Source: a gamma proteobacterium SCGC AB-629-P17 (GTDB taxonomy: Bacteria; Pseudomonadota; Gammaproteobacteria; PS1; Pseudothioglobaceae). From it: a DNA stretch of 64,000 nt. Below the pieces are notes generated by a model that saw only the letters and a program-made list of their open reading frames with translations, had not been told where the DNA came from and ran no database searches. Of this stretch, positions 11,942 to 20,840 are shown piece by piece. Each line of letters starts with the position of its first letter. Position 1 is the first letter of the stretch. The stretch covers positions 141,510-205,509 of the forward strand of contig KB889757.1 in the NCBI GenBank assembly GCA_000372785.1, written 5' to 3'. Position numbers and translations under genes: made by a program.

Positions 11942-12786
11942 TGCATATATTTGAGAAAATAGGTCCTCTTGAAGATTACTTAGATAGTTGTCGTGAAGAT
12001 AATCGAAGCATAACCCTAGTTCCGACAATGGGGGGTCTTCATGAGGGACATCTGCAACTTATAGAGAAAGCAAAAGAGTGCTCTGATATGGTTGTGGTTA
12101 GTGTTTTTGTGAATCCAACCCAGTTCGCTGAAAACGAGGACTTTAAAGCTTACCCAAAAACCCTGTCAGAGGACAAAAGGCTTCTTGAAGCGATAAAAGT
12201 AGAGGCGATGTTTGCTCCCCTGGATAATGAAGTCTATCCGGATGGAAATTCACAAGACTACGATGTCGGCGAAATGGGCAAAATACTGTGCGGCATCTCT
12301 CGACCAATACACTTCAATGGTGTTGCTCAAGTGGTGTCAAGATTGTTTGACATTGTCAAACCTGATTATGCTGTTTTTGGTGAAAAAGATTACCAACAAT
12401 TACTGATCATTAAATCTCTAGTCGAAAGACAAGGCATAAAAACAACTATTGTTTCTGTCCCAACTTTGAGAGAGTCAGATGGCACAGCGATGAGTACCAG
12501 AAACAATTACTTGAGCCCCGAAGATAGAGCCAATGCACCTCTTTTTTATCAACAACTTGTCGCCATAAAAGCAGCAATACAGAATGGCACTGATATATCA
12601 AGTGCCACTGGGCAAGCTTTAGAAACTTTGAGCGGTGTCTTTGATGTTGAATATATTGAAGTTCTTAATGCAAATAACCTTACACAAATCACGACATCTT
12701 CTAACGAAATTATTATAATATCTGCTGTGAGGTTGGGTGAGACTCGACTAATCGACAATATTGTTTTCAGGAGGTCAGATGTTTAG
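11941..12786 (+). CDS. panC: Pantothenate synthetase
   Basis: Joins pantoate and beta-alanine using ATP, via pantoyl adenylate. The HIGH-type motif GGLHEGHLQLI (near residue 35), FGEKDYQQL and the KMSKS-like MSTRNNYLS (~185) are all present. A TTG at 11938 would add one residue, but the ATG at 11941, overlapping the panB stop, is the natural start. 281 aa is normal. The 3' end contains the ribosome-binding site of nfuA (AGGAGG, 12769-12774). panD was not seen in the window. Confidence 0.97.
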   Translation: MHIFEKIGPLEDYLDSCREDNRSITLVPTMGGLHEGHLQLIEKAKECSDMVVVSVFVNPTQFAENEDFKAYPKTLSEDKRLLEAIKVEAMFAPLDNEVYPDGNSQDYDVGEMGKILCGISRPIHFNGVAQVVSRLFDIVKPDYAVFGEKDYQQLLIIKSLVERQGIKTTIVSVPTLRESDGTAMSTRNNYLSPEDRANAPLFYQQLVAIKAAIQNGTDISSATGQALETLSGVFDVEYIEVLNANNLTQITTSSNEIIIISAVRLGETRLIDNIVFRRSDV

Positions 12787-13357
12787 TATTACAGAGGATG
12801 CGGAGATTTATGTTGCAGAACTGTTCGAGCAGCAGGATGAAAAAGACCTAGGCTTGAAGGTGGACGTTGAAAAAGCGGGAACCCCTGTTGCTACAGTGAC
12901 ATTTAATTTTTGTATTGCTAAAGATTTGCCTGAAAGCTACAATGAATACCCTTACAAGGGTTTTAGTGTCTATATTGATAATTCAAACGACGAATACCTG
13001 AAGGATTCCAAGGTTGCGATGAAAGTAGATGGTGCGACCAAAAAGCTCACCATCACCGCACCGAACGCCAAGGGCGAGGCTCCAAAGGATGATGCTCCAC
13101 TTGAAGAGAAAATATTGTTTACAATTGTCACCGAAATTAACCCTAATCTGGCTTCTCATGGTGGATTCGTTGAATTAGTAGAGATTACTAAAAAGAACGA
13201 AGTGGTTCTCAACTTTGGAGGTGGCTGTCAAGGCTGTAGTTCTGTTGATTTAACCTTAAAATCGGGTGTCGAAACCCAACTCAAGGGACTCTACCCCGAG
13301 ATTGTCGCAGTGCTAGACGCGACCGACCACTCCAACAAAGAGAACGCCTACATGTAG
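12779..13357 (+). CDS. nfuA: Fe-S biogenesis protein NfuA
   Basis: Fe-S cluster carrier delivering 4Fe-4S clusters to client enzymes. It has an N-terminal degenerate A-type domain (residues 1-~100, without its cysteines) and a C-terminal Nfu domain with the CxxC motif in FGGGCQGCSSVDLTLKSG. 192 aa matches the E. coli protein (191). The start is set by the AGGAGG box at 12769-12774, five bases before ATG 12779; a TTG at 12761 is rejected. Clients in this window could include ThiC. Confidence 0.96.
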   Translation: MFSITEDAEIYVAELFEQQDEKDLGLKVDVEKAGTPVATVTFNFCIAKDLPESYNEYPYKGFSVYIDNSNDEYLKDSKVAMKVDGATKKLTITAPNAKGEAPKDDAPLEEKILFTIVTEINPNLASHGGFVELVEITKKNEVVLNFGGGCQGCSSVDLTLKSGVETQLKGLYPEIVAVLDATDHSNKENAYM

Positions 13358-13381
13358 GTTTTATATATCTAAAGTTCTAGC

Positions 13382-13450
13382 TTAAAATATATAAAAGATT
13401 ATTACAAGAACTACAATAGCTCCGATAATATACATCGTCGTGCGATTCAT
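13382..13450 (-). CDS. 22-residue single-helix membrane peptide
   Basis: Short reading frame on the minus strand encoding MNRTTMYIIGAIVVLVIIFY plus IF, essentially one transmembrane helix with a positively charged N-terminus. A good ribosome-binding site (AGGAGA, complement of 13455-13460) sits 4-5 bases before the ATG. It lies in the 242-base gap between nfuA and the deacetylase. It resembles the tiny MYIIGA-type membrane peptides seen in other proteobacteria, but this is recognition by eye only. Confidence 0.5.
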   Translation of the reverse strand: MNRTTMYIIGAIVVLVIIFYIF

Positions 13451-13599
13451 AATTTCTCCTATTGATGTTTTTAAGATACAACTGTTTAATTATAAATTAG
13501 AAAAATATTAAATACTAAGAGTTTTATAAAGTCCAGTGTTTCTTTAAAATACATTAAAAAAAACTCTTGAAATTTATCAATAGAATCCAGGGTGAGTGA

Positions 13600-14541
13600 G
13601 TGGAAAAAATAATTGTTTATACACATTCAGACTGTCTAGCCAAAGATAATGGTCTAAATCACCCGGAAAGAAAAGAGCGCTTAGAGACTGTTCTCAGCTC
13701 AGTTAAGGAGTTGGATAGCATTGATATAGAAATCAAAGAAGCGCCATTGGCGGCACATGAAACGATCGATCTGGTCCATCCGCAATCACACCTCAATAGC
13801 ATTTTTTCAATGATTCCGAGCACTGGTCTTGTTGGTGTCGAGAAGGAACCATATGCCGACACGTTCCTATGTGAAAACAGCAAGGAAGCAATATTAAGAT
13901 CCTGTGGAGCGGGAATTGCAGCTGCAGATGATTTAATCAACGGCAACGAAAAAAGAATATTTTGTGCCGTCCGTCCGCCAGGTCATCACGCTGAGACTAG
14001 TAGAGTAAACGGTTTCTGTTTTGTTAACAATGTCGCAGTTACTGCCAGATATTTACAGAACCAGTATCAACTCAAAAAGATTGCAATAATTGACTTTGAT
14101 GTCCACCACGGTAACGGTACTCAAGAAATTTTTTATAGCGACAATAGTGTTGCCTATGGTTCAATACACGAGCACCCTTTGTTTCCAGGGACGGGCTCAG
14201 AAAAGGAAACCGGGGTAGGTAATATCTTTAATGCGCCAATTCAATCTGGCACCAGTAGTGATGATTTTATAAACATATTCGAAGGAAAGATTCTAGAAAA
14301 CATTGACAAATTTAAACCCGAAGTGATTCTAGTCTCGGCCGGCTTTGATGCACATAAAAGGGACCCATTGGCAAACATCAATCTGGAATCCGAAGACTAC
14401 TATACGTTAACAAAAAGCATTGTAGAGATTGCAAACCTGCACTGTGATGGCAGGGTCATTTCTTTCCTTGAAGGGGGTTATGACTTATTGGCACTCTCTG
14501 AAAGCACTAAAGCGCATCTAAAAGGGCTCAATGAAAATTAA
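13600..14541 (+). CDS. HDAC-family deacetylase / acetylpolyamine amidohydrolase-like
   Basis: Zinc-dependent deacetylase of the arginase/HDAC fold. The catalytic His pair is in RPPGHHAET (residues ~127-131). The zinc ligands are in IDFDVHHGNG (Asp and His) and SAGFDAHKRDPL (Asp). Length (313 aa) matches bacterial class II-like HDACs such as HDAH or AcuC-like proteins. Substrates in bacteria vary (acetylpolyamines, acetyl-lysine), so the target is unknown; acs, whose enzyme is classically controlled by lysine acetylation, is in the same window but 11 kb away. The start is a GTG at 13600, after GGGTGAG. Confidence 0.92.
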   Translation: MEKIIVYTHSDCLAKDNGLNHPERKERLETVLSSVKELDSIDIEIKEAPLAAHETIDLVHPQSHLNSIFSMIPSTGLVGVEKEPYADTFLCENSKEAILRSCGAGIAAADDLINGNEKRIFCAVRPPGHHAETSRVNGFCFVNNVAVTARYLQNQYQLKKIAIIDFDVHHGNGTQEIFYSDNSVAYGSIHEHPLFPGTGSEKETGVGNIFNAPIQSGTSSDDFINIFEGKILENIDKFKPEVILVSAGFDAHKRDPLANINLESEDYYTLTKSIVEIANLHCDGRVISFLEGGYDLLALSESTKAHLKGLNEN

Positions 14542-14573
14542 CTTAAAACCTCCATTAATCTCTAAATATTCTG

Positions 14574-15503
14574 ATGAACGAGTTTGACCTTATCCGTGAC
14601 TACTTCACTTGGCCCATTAAGGATCCCGGTGTAACATTAGGTGTGGGAGACGATGCCGCTCTCTTTAGCATGGAGCAAGGCTATCAACTAGTGACCACGA
14701 CCGACACTCTAACCGAAGGTATTCACTTTAGTACAAACACTCCTGCAAAAGACATCGCACACAAATCTTTAGCAGTTAACTTGAGTGATATCGCCGCAAT
14801 GGGAGCTAAGGCCAAGTACTTCACCCTAGCGATCACACTACCCGAAATAGATCAACCCTGGTTAAAGGAGTTTTCCGATTCACTAAGACAGTTGTCGGGG
14901 CGCTATGAGGTGAACTTAATTGGTGGTGACACGACCAGGGGTCCACTCAACATCACCATAACCATGATTGGTATCATTGAGAACTCAAAAGCACTGACAC
15001 GTTCAGGTGCACGACCAGGTGATGGCGTCTATGTTTCTGGCACGATCGGTGATGCAGGATTTTGTTTTTGGAAACTCAGTAAAGGTCTTGTACCGAGCAA
15101 TCAGGAACTTAAAAGACTCAACAGTCCGACACCCAGAGTAGAACTAGGATTAGCACTGAAGAACCTAGCCAACGCCTGTATAGATGTCTCCGATGGTCTC
15201 GAGCAGGATCTATCTCACATCCTTAATGCGTCATCGGTGGGTGCTGTTATCGAAGTTGAGAAAATACCCATTAGTGAAATACTACTTGGTCACATCAAAG
15301 ACACCAATGATTGGTCTATTCCACTCTGTAGTGGTGACGATTATGAGTTATGTTTCACAATCCCTGAGGGCAATGAAGAGGCTTTGAAAAAGATTTCAGA
15401 GTCTTGCAAAGTCAACATTACTAGGATTGGTGTTGTACGTGAATCGTTGGGATTGCAGATCGAGGGTTTTGATGGTCCTAGGAAGTCATACCAACACTTC
15501 TAA
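14574..15503 (+). CDS. thiL: Thiamine-monophosphate kinase
   Basis: Phosphorylates thiamine monophosphate to thiamine pyrophosphate, the active cofactor. N-terminal GVGDDAALF and TTDTLTEGIHF bind Mg-ATP; HKSLAVNLSDIAAMGA, LIGGDTTRGPL and CIDVSDGLEQDLSHI complete the family pattern. 309 aa. It follows the deacetylase by 32 bases. Its end faces dksA with 10 bases between stop codons. Confidence 0.96.
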   Translation: MNEFDLIRDYFTWPIKDPGVTLGVGDDAALFSMEQGYQLVTTTDTLTEGIHFSTNTPAKDIAHKSLAVNLSDIAAMGAKAKYFTLAITLPEIDQPWLKEFSDSLRQLSGRYEVNLIGGDTTRGPLNITITMIGIIENSKALTRSGARPGDGVYVSGTIGDAGFCFWKLSKGLVPSNQELKRLNSPTPRVELGLALKNLANACIDVSDGLEQDLSHILNASSVGAVIEVEKIPISEILLGHIKDTNDWSIPLCSGDDYELCFTIPEGNEEALKKISESCKVNITRIGVVRESLGLQIEGFDGPRKSYQHF

Positions 15504-15513
15504 GGCTGAGTTA

Positions 15514-15927
15514 TTAGATTTCTTTTTTCTCTGAGATTGTCTTGCAGTCAATACACTGGTCAGCTGTCGGGCGTGCCTCAAGTCTCTGCAGCGTAATCTC
15601 GATACCGCAAGTTTTGCAGTAACCGTAATCACCCATGTCAATCATGTGAAGCGTCTTGTCGATCTTGTTGATAAGCTTTCTTTCACGATCCCTAGTCCTC
15701 AACTCGAGAGCAAACTCTTCCTCTATAGTGGCCCTGTCGTTGATGTCAGCGACAGGAGTTGAGTCCTCCTGGATATGGTTGATGGTGTTTTCTGCTTCAA
15801 AAACTAACTGATCACGCCAAACGTTTAGTTTGTGAATAAAGTGCTTGAGTTGGCCTTTTGACATAAAATCTTCACCCTTTTTGGGAATGTAGGCCGGTAT
15901 CTCGTTAAAGTTTGGTTCTGTAGTCAT
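15514..15927 (-). CDS. dksA: RNA polymerase-binding transcription factor DksA
   Basis: Binds the RNA polymerase secondary channel and, with ppGpp, controls rRNA and amino-acid promoters. It has a coiled-coil region carrying the tip Asp residues (VADINDRATIEEEFALE) and a C-terminal four-cysteine zinc finger CKTCG...CIDC (C-x2-C-x17-C-x2-C). 137 aa, slightly shorter than E. coli (151). It is transcribed away from cbbY, with an 80-base AT-rich gap before it. Confidence 0.96.
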   Translation of the reverse strand: MTTEPNFNEIPAYIPKKGEDFMSKGQLKHFIHKLNVWRDQLVFEAENTINHIQEDSTPVADINDRATIEEEFALELRTRDRERKLINKIDKTLHMIDMGDYGYCKTCGIEITLQRLEARPTADQCIDCKTISEKKEI

Positions 15928-16019
15928 TTGCGAAAGTTAACAAAAAAAAGTAGTTTTTACCAAAAATTGCCTAAAATAGCAATGTTTTTTGAATCTTTAT
16001 ATTTTAATTGCTGAAAAAT

Positions 16020-16781
16020 ATGTCACTTAAAGCATTGATATTTGATGTCGACGGCACTCTCGCCAATACCGAGCATGACGGTCACCTGAGAGCCTTCAAT
16101 GAGACCTTTAAGTTCTTCAAGCTGGACTGGCACTGGGACAGGGAACTTTACAGTGATTTACTTTCTGTCAGCGGTGGCAAGGAGAGACTGGCTCATTATA
16201 TCAGCCACTACAACCCGAGCCTGAAAAGGGATCTCAGTGTCAGTGACATCATTGATATACACAACAAGAAAACTGAGATCTTTGTTGAGCATGTGGCTAA
16301 CGGCCAGGTCTCATTAAGGGTTGGGGTAGAAAGACTCATTGAGGAGGCAGTCGATAGCGGTCTCAGGCTCGGCATTGCAACCACGACCTCGCTAAAAAAC
16401 GTTGAAGCCTTAATGACCAGTACGCTTGGCGAGTCAGCACTTAATAGGTTTGAGGTAATCGGTGCCGGTGACGTTGTCAAGAGTAAAAAGCCAGCCGCCG
16501 ACATTTATCGTTATGTTCTCGATAAAATGAGTTTAAGTTGTCATGAATGTATCGCATTTGAGGACTCCGGGATTGGTTTTACCTCGGCAACCTCAGCAGG
16601 ACTTAGGACAGTGGTAACGCTTAGCGAGTATACTAAGACAAAAAACTTTCAAGGGGCGTTAGTTGTACTTAATCATCTGGGAGACGAAAATCAACCCTTT
16701 GAAATCATTAAAGGTAGCCCGACTCGTCATTCATTTGTCAGTGTAGGTTATTTAAAGGAGCTCTATGAACAAGATCGTTAG
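16020..16781 (+). CDS. cbbY: CbbY-type HAD phosphatase
   Basis: HAD-superfamily hydrolase with the nucleophile motif DVDGTLANTE at residues ~8-17, the cap sequence YSDLLSVSGGKERLAHYI, motif II TTTS, motif III KSKKPAADIY and motif IV FEDSGIG. The cap and DVDGTLANTE agree with CbbY, which removes the inhibitor xylulose-1,5-bisphosphate in Calvin-cycle organisms; a general beta-phosphoglucomutase-like role is the alternative. No other Calvin-cycle genes are in the window. The ATG at 16020 is preferred over TTG 16008. It overlaps ilvA by 17 bases. Confidence 0.85.
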   Translation: MSLKALIFDVDGTLANTEHDGHLRAFNETFKFFKLDWHWDRELYSDLLSVSGGKERLAHYISHYNPSLKRDLSVSDIIDIHNKKTEIFVEHVANGQVSLRVGVERLIEEAVDSGLRLGIATTTSLKNVEALMTSTLGESALNRFEVIGAGDVVKSKKPAADIYRYVLDKMSLSCHECIAFEDSGIGFTSATSAGLRTVVTLSEYTKTKNFQGALVVLNHLGDENQPFEIIKGSPTRHSFVSVGYLKELYEQDR

Positions 16782-18258
16782 TCTGGCCGATAATAGTTCT
16801 GTATACGATGTTGCCAAGGTAACGCCGCTGTCAATTGCTGTGCAGATAAGTGAACGCTTCGGCAACCAGATCTATTTAAAGAGGGAGGATGAACAGAGTA
16901 TCCATTCCTTCAAACTCAGGGGAGCTTATCAAAAAATGAGCTCTCTGAGCGATGCCCAGAAAATAAAGGGTGTTGTTGCCTCTTCGGCTGGAAACCACGC
17001 TCAGGGTGTTGCCCTAGCGGCAAAAAAATTAAAGATCAGGGCGGTTATCGTGATGCCAAGCAGCACCCCTAAAATTAAGGTGCAGGCTGTTCAACAACTA
17101 GGCGCCGAGGTGATCCTGCATGGTGATATCTATGATGACGCCTTTCAGTATGCAAACAAGTTGTGTTCTGAGAAAGACCTGAACTTCATTCATCCGTATG
17201 ACGACATCGACGTTATTGCCGGTCAGGCCACAATAGCCAAAGAAATCCTCTCCCAGCTGGAAGACGTCGATCTGATTTTTGTCCCTGTCGGCGGAGGCGG
17301 CCTGATTTCTGGAATCGCGAGCTATATTAAGCACTATGCACCGAAAATCAAGGTCATCGGGGTAGAGCCCATGGATTCTGCGACACTTTACAATGCACTA
17401 CAAGGCAACAAGAGAGTAGTGCTTGAAGATGTTGGTCGGTTTGCCGATGGCGTCGCCGTGAAACAGATCGGAGAGCTGCCATTTGAGATTGCAAAAAAAT
17501 GTGTTGACGATGTCGTCTTGGTGAGCAATGACGAGATGTGCGCAGCGATAAAGGACATCTATGAGGATGTTCGTGCGGTCTCCGAGCCTGCGGGCGCTCT
17601 TGCAACCGCCGGGGTCAAAAAATACATCCTCGAGCATAACCTAAAAAACAAAAACATTGCCTCCGTGGTTTCAGGCGCAAACGTCAACTTTGATCGTCTC
17701 AGATATATCGCCGAAAGGGCGGATCTAGGAGAGCTTACCGAGGCCATCATAGCGGTCACCATCCCTGAAGAGCCTGGCAGTTTCTTGAGTTTCTGCGAAC
17801 TCCTCGACAACCACTCCGTGACCGAGTTCAATTATCGCTACTCTCCAAAGGCTGAGGCTCATATATTCGTCGGTATCGAGATTTCCAGCGGAGACAGCGA
17901 AAAACAGGCGCTCATCGAAAAACTTGGAAAATCCTTCGAGGTCCTTGATATGAGCGACAACTCGATGGCAAAGACCCATATCCGTTACATGGTCGGTGGT
18001 CACGCCAATGCGGAAAACGAGGTCATCTATCGTTTTGAGTTCCCTGAGAGACCTGGCGCGTTGCTGAATTTTCTAAGAAAACTAAAATCCAAGTGGAATA
18101 TTTCTCTGTTTCATTACCGTAACCATGGCGCTGACTTTGGTCGAGTACTGATTGGCCTTCAGGCCGACAATGTGGCAGAGCTCGAGTCCCGATTCGACGA
18201 GCTCGGCTATTACTATAAAAACGAAACCGACAACAAGGCGTACCAGTATTTCCTTTAA
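16765..18258 (+). CDS. ilvA: Threonine deaminase (biosynthetic)
   Basis: PLP enzyme converting threonine to 2-oxobutyrate, the committed step to isoleucine. The PLP lysine is K50 in SIHSFKLRGAYQKM; the glycine loop is VPVGGGGLISGIA; SSAGNHAQGVALAA binds substrate. Residues ~325-410 and ~415-497 are two ACT-like regulatory domains, as in the long, isoleucine-inhibited form (497 aa). It starts inside the end of cbbY. The sequence is more GC-rich than the first 13 kb. Confidence 0.96.
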   Translation: MNKIVSLADNSSVYDVAKVTPLSIAVQISERFGNQIYLKREDEQSIHSFKLRGAYQKMSSLSDAQKIKGVVASSAGNHAQGVALAAKKLKIRAVIVMPSSTPKIKVQAVQQLGAEVILHGDIYDDAFQYANKLCSEKDLNFIHPYDDIDVIAGQATIAKEILSQLEDVDLIFVPVGGGGLISGIASYIKHYAPKIKVIGVEPMDSATLYNALQGNKRVVLEDVGRFADGVAVKQIGELPFEIAKKCVDDVVLVSNDEMCAAIKDIYEDVRAVSEPAGALATAGVKKYILEHNLKNKNIASVVSGANVNFDRLRYIAERADLGELTEAIIAVTIPEEPGSFLSFCELLDNHSVTEFNYRYSPKAEAHIFVGIEISSGDSEKQALIEKLGKSFEVLDMSDNSMAKTHIRYMVGGHANAENEVIYRFEFPERPGALLNFLRKLKSKWNISLFHYRNHGADFGRVLIGLQADNVAELESRFDELGYYYKNETDNKAYQYFL

Positions 18259-18727
18259 TAAGCTCACCTCAATCGAGATACCAAAAGTACTCTTCATTGA
18301 AGAGCAAAATTCAGATGAACCCTGGACCCAGCTCCAGTTCACTACAAGTATTGAAAACAGCGACAACCTTTGCTACTGCCTGAGCCTGAACGGCAAAACG
18401 GTTGGATACCTGATCTCTATGCTGGCGCCAGATTCTGCTGACATCCTCAATATCGGCATCGACCCAGACTTCAAAAGGCAAGGGTACGGTAGAGCTTTAT
18501 TAAAACACCTCATTAAGGAACTCAGAAAAAGGAATATTCGTGAAATTCTTCTGGAGGTCAGGACAGCAAACAAGTCAGCGATTCAGTTCTATAAGAAGCA
18601 AGGATTCAAAGTAATATCTGTACGCAAAAATTACTATACGAAAAATTTAAAGAATCAATCAAAAAGAGAAGACGGTATAATAATGGGCTTAAAAATCCCC
18701 TCAACAGAAATCAAAAATGACCTATAA
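18170..18727 (+). CDS. rimI: Ribosomal protein N-acetyltransferase RimI-like
   Basis: GNAT acetyltransferase. The acetyl-CoA-binding motif reads [20 protein letters not shown], followed by [22 protein letters not shown], the RimI pattern. RimI acetylates the N-terminus of ribosomal protein S18. Similarity to RimI starts only near [15 protein letters not shown] (~base 18258), and no ATG, GTG or TTG lies there. The available starts are ATG 18170 or TTG 18152, both inside ilvA, or a non-standard ATT near 18249. The N-terminus is therefore uncertain. The stop overlaps the icd start by 11 bases. Confidence 0.8.
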   Translation: MWQSSSPDSTSSAITIKTKPTTRRTSISFNKLTSIEIPKVLFIEEQNSDEPWTQLQFTTSIENSDNLCYCLSLNGKTVGYLISMLAPDSADILNIGIDPDFKRQGYGRALLKHLIKELRKRNIREILLEVRTANKSAIQFYKKQGFKVISVRKNYYTKNLKNQSKREDGIIMGLKIPSTEIKNDL

Positions 18728-19967
18728 AAAAATCACAGTTCCAGCCAACGGCAAAGCAATAACGATTAAAGGTAATGCCCTTAAAGTCCCCAACAAGCCC
18801 ATCATTGGCTACATTGAGGGTGACGGTATCGGAGCTGATATTTCACCGGTAATGCTGAATGTCGTCAATGCTGTCGTTAAGAAGGCTTATAAAGGTGAGC
18901 GTGAAATTCAGTGGATGGAAATCTATGCCGGCGAGAAGGCCGACAGACTTTATGGCGAATACTTGCCCGAGGAGACCCTCGAGGCAATCAAAGAATTCTC
19001 AGTCGCCATCAAGGGTCCGCTGACGACACCGGTTGGTGGTGGTATGAGATCCTTGAATGTTGCAATAAGACAGCAACTGGATCTCTATATTTGTCAACGA
19101 CCGGTGCAGTACTTTGACGGCACGCCATCTCCTGTGAAGGCTCCTGAGAAGGTCGACATGGTGATCTTCAGGGAGAACTCTGAAGACATTTATGCAGGGA
19201 TTGAATTCCAAATCGGCACCAAGGAAGTCAAGAAAGTGATCGACTTTCTGCAGCAAGATATGGGGGCGACAAAGATACGTTTTCCTGACACCTCAGGTAT
19301 CGGCATCAAGCCGGTTTCGACGGAAGGTACATCGAGGTTGGTCAGGGCCGCGATTCAGTATGCCATTGACAACGACAAGCCGTCAGTGACACTGGTCCAT
19401 AAGGGCAACATCATGAAGTTTACGGAAGGATTGTTTAGGGACACCGGCTACCAGGTTGCCAAGGATGAATTCGGCGCCAAGGAGGTAGATGGCGGACCGT
19501 GGTGCAGTTTAACCAACCCTAAAACAGGTCAGGAAATTATCATCAAGGATACGATCGCCGACGCCTTCCTGCAGGAGATTTTGCTTAGACCTGAAGGGTG
19601 TTCTGTGATCGCCACTCTTAACCTCAACGGTGACTATATTTCCGACGCTTTGGCAGCTCAGGTAGGGGGTATCGGTATTGCCCCAGGCGCCAACCTTTCA
19701 GACAGCGTTGCGGTATTTGAGGCGACCCACGGCACGGCTCCCAAATATGCTGGCAAGGATATGGTTAATCCCGGCTCCTTGATTCTCTCTGCGGAGATGA
19801 TGTTAAGGCATATGGGCTGGACCGAGGCTGCGGATCTGATCCTTCAAGCGATGTCAAAGACGATCCAGAAAAAGACCGTCACCTATGACCTCGAGAGGCT
19901 CATTGAGGGCGCTACTTTGTTGTCCTGTTCCGAGTTCGGAGAGGCGCTCAAGAATTCCATTAAATAA
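18717..19967 (+). CDS. icd: Isocitrate dehydrogenase (NADP)
   Basis: TCA-cycle enzyme producing 2-oxoglutarate, CO2 and NADPH. Substrate loop [20 protein letters not shown] (with the Ser that AceK phosphorylates in E. coli), metal site [11 protein letters not shown] near the start, and [11 protein letters not shown] whose Lys-Tyr pair marks NADP preference. 416 aa, identical in length to the E. coli enzyme. It is the last core gene before the tRNA-Asn and the island. Confidence 0.97.
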   Translation: MTYKKITVPANGKAITIKGNALKVPNKPIIGYIEGDGIGADISPVMLNVVNAVVKKAYKGEREIQWMEIYAGEKADRLYGEYLPEETLEAIKEFSVAIKGPLTTPVGGGMRSLNVAIRQQLDLYICQRPVQYFDGTPSPVKAPEKVDMVIFRENSEDIYAGIEFQIGTKEVKKVIDFLQQDMGATKIRFPDTSGIGIKPVSTEGTSRLVRAAIQYAIDNDKPSVTLVHKGNIMKFTEGLFRDTGYQVAKDEFGAKEVDGGPWCSLTNPKTGQEIIIKDTIADAFLQEILLRPEGCSVIATLNLNGDYISDALAAQVGGIGIAPGANLSDSVAVFEATHGTAPKYAGKDMVNPGSLILSAEMMLRHMGWTEAADLILQAMSKTIQKKTVTYDLERLIEGATLLSCSEFGEALKNSIK

Positions 19968-20013
19968 CCTAGAGATTTAAGCCCTGTTTTGGTTCATAAA
20001 AGCAAAGAATTGA

Positions 20014-20042
20014 TTGACTGAAATTACAGAGCTCGTTATAAT
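20014..20042 (+). promoter_or_regulatory. Sigma-70-type promoter of tRNA-Asn
   Basis: TTGACT (20014-20019), 17-base spacer, TATAAT (20037-20042), placing the start of transcription just ahead of the tRNA at 20053. Both hexamers are at or near consensus. Confidence 0.85.
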
Positions 20043-20052
20043 CTCTCGCTAT

Positions 20053-20128
20053 TCCCTGATAGCTCAGTTGGTAGAGCAACGGACTGTTAATCCGTTTGTC
20101 CCTGGTTCGAGCCCAGGTCAGGGAGCCA
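20053..20128 (+). tRNA. tRNA-Asn (anticodon GTT)
   Basis: 76-base cloverleaf with CCA encoded. The acceptor arms are TCCCTGA / TCAGGGA. The D arm is GCTCAGTTGGTAGAGC. The anticodon loop is CTGTTAATC. The T arm contains GGTTCGAGCC. The last 17 bases (20112-20128) recur at 49998-50014, marking this gene as the attachment site of the island. Confidence 0.98.
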
Positions 20129-20285
20129 AATTAAAGAATCAAGACATCTCCGGATGTCTTTTTTTATGCCTGAAATAGCCTGTTACAAAGGGTTTTTAGA
20201 AAATACTCTTCATTATAGTTTCTTATTAAATATCGTAAAATATTAATAATTTGTGAGTACGATTGTGAGTACAAATCATGCTTAT
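20112..20285. repeat. Left attachment repeat of the tRNA-Asn island
   Basis: Begins with the tRNA 3' end (CCCAGGTCAGGGAGCCA), continues through the terminator hairpin and a TATGCCTGAAATAGCCTG-type stretch, then AAAATACTCTTC, and ends with a double motif TTGTGAGTAC-GATTGTGAGTAC (20251-20272). The same series, degenerate, lies at 49998-50150. The first ~100 bases align almost gap-free with roughly 85% identity by eye. The paired GTGAGTAC motifs look like recombinase arm-binding sites; that role is inferred. Confidence 0.85.
20141..20166 (+). terminator. Terminator of tRNA-Asn
   Basis: Stem AAGACATC / GATGTCTT with loop TCCG, followed by five more T. It is copied in the right repeat at 50027-50046. 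Confidence 0.85.
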
Positions 20286-20384
20286 AGACTTAAAATTTAG
20301 AGATCTTCACCTAATATTCATATATTCAACATTTAAGGTGCATTTTCAACGTCTAAACTAAGGTAAATCTACTTCACCTTGATC

Positions 20385-20465
20385 ATGACAATAAAAATAT
20401 TTCTCATGTCCTTTTGTTTTCATATTATTTTTTTCCTTGTGGTTTTTTTAGCTGACTTAGTATGA
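20385..20465 (+). CDS. Putative 26-residue hydrophobic peptide
   Basis: Short frame encoding a single hydrophobic segment (MTIKIFLMSFCFHIIFFLVV and a short FLADLV tail). No clear ribosome-binding site. It opens a row of six tiny same-strand frames (20385-21249), most of them membrane peptides. Support comes only from that context. Confidence 0.3.
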   Translation: MTIKIFLMSFCFHIIFFLVVFLADLV

Positions 20466-20484
20466 AAAACGTAGGAAGTAATTA

Positions 20485-20715
20485 ATGTTTACTTTCTTAC
20501 TTTTTCTTGGCTGGCTCTTCCTACTTATTTATGGTGTTGTTCTATTACGTGCTTCGAAGCATCGTAACTTTGGAATAACACTGACAACTCTACTTCTTGC
20601 TCCAGTTGCTTTAATAGTTTCGCTGGGGTTTTATATGGATTTAGAAAAGTTTGATTGTTATTCAAACGCACCAGACCAATCGCAATGTACGTTTGAGAAT
20701 AACTGGAAGTATTAA
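20485..20715 (+). CDS. Small two-helix membrane protein
   Basis: 76 aa with two hydrophobic helices (FTFLLFLGWLFLLIYGVVLL; ITLTTLLLAPVALIVSLGFY) separated by a short basic turn (RASKHRN), then a polar tail with two cysteines (DCYSNAPDQSQC) that would lie outside the cytoplasm. No family recognised. The next frame starts two bases after its stop codon. First well-supported gene of the island. Confidence 0.6.
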   Translation: MFTFLLFLGWLFLLIYGVVLLRASKHRNFGITLTTLLLAPVALIVSLGFYMDLEKFDCYSNAPDQSQCTFENNWKY

Positions 20716-20716
20716 T

Positions 20717-20839
20717 ATGGAAAATATTAAATCATACATAAAAATATCTTTTAAGTTTTTCCAGCTTATTTTGTTAATTGAAATCGTCATATTATTTGGT
20801 TGGTTTATTAGATGTTTAATTTTCGATTTTCCAAACTAA
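20717..20839 (+). CDS. 40-residue membrane peptide, copy 1
   Basis: Single-helix peptide starting MENIKSYIKISFKFFQLIL and containing EIVILFG. It is clearly paralogous to the peptide at 21127-21249 (MEKLKSYINITFKAFMLIW; EIVILFG). Two same-length, same-frame copies diverged mainly by conservative changes argue that both are translated. Its start follows the 76-aa protein's stop by one base, suggesting coupled translation. Function unknown. Confidence 0.6.
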   Translation: MENIKSYIKISFKFFQLILLIEIVILFGWFIRCLIFDFPN

Positions 20840-20840
20840 C

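Noticed and set aside
13358..13599. A structured RNA in the gap after nfuA
   Set aside because: No convincing stems beyond AT-rich noise; only the small peptide frame on the minus strand is supported.
20651..20839. Longer form of the 40-residue peptide starting at 20651
   Set aside because: The paralogue at 21127 begins exactly at the residue matching ATG 20717, and the extra 22 residues overlap the upstream gene in another frame.
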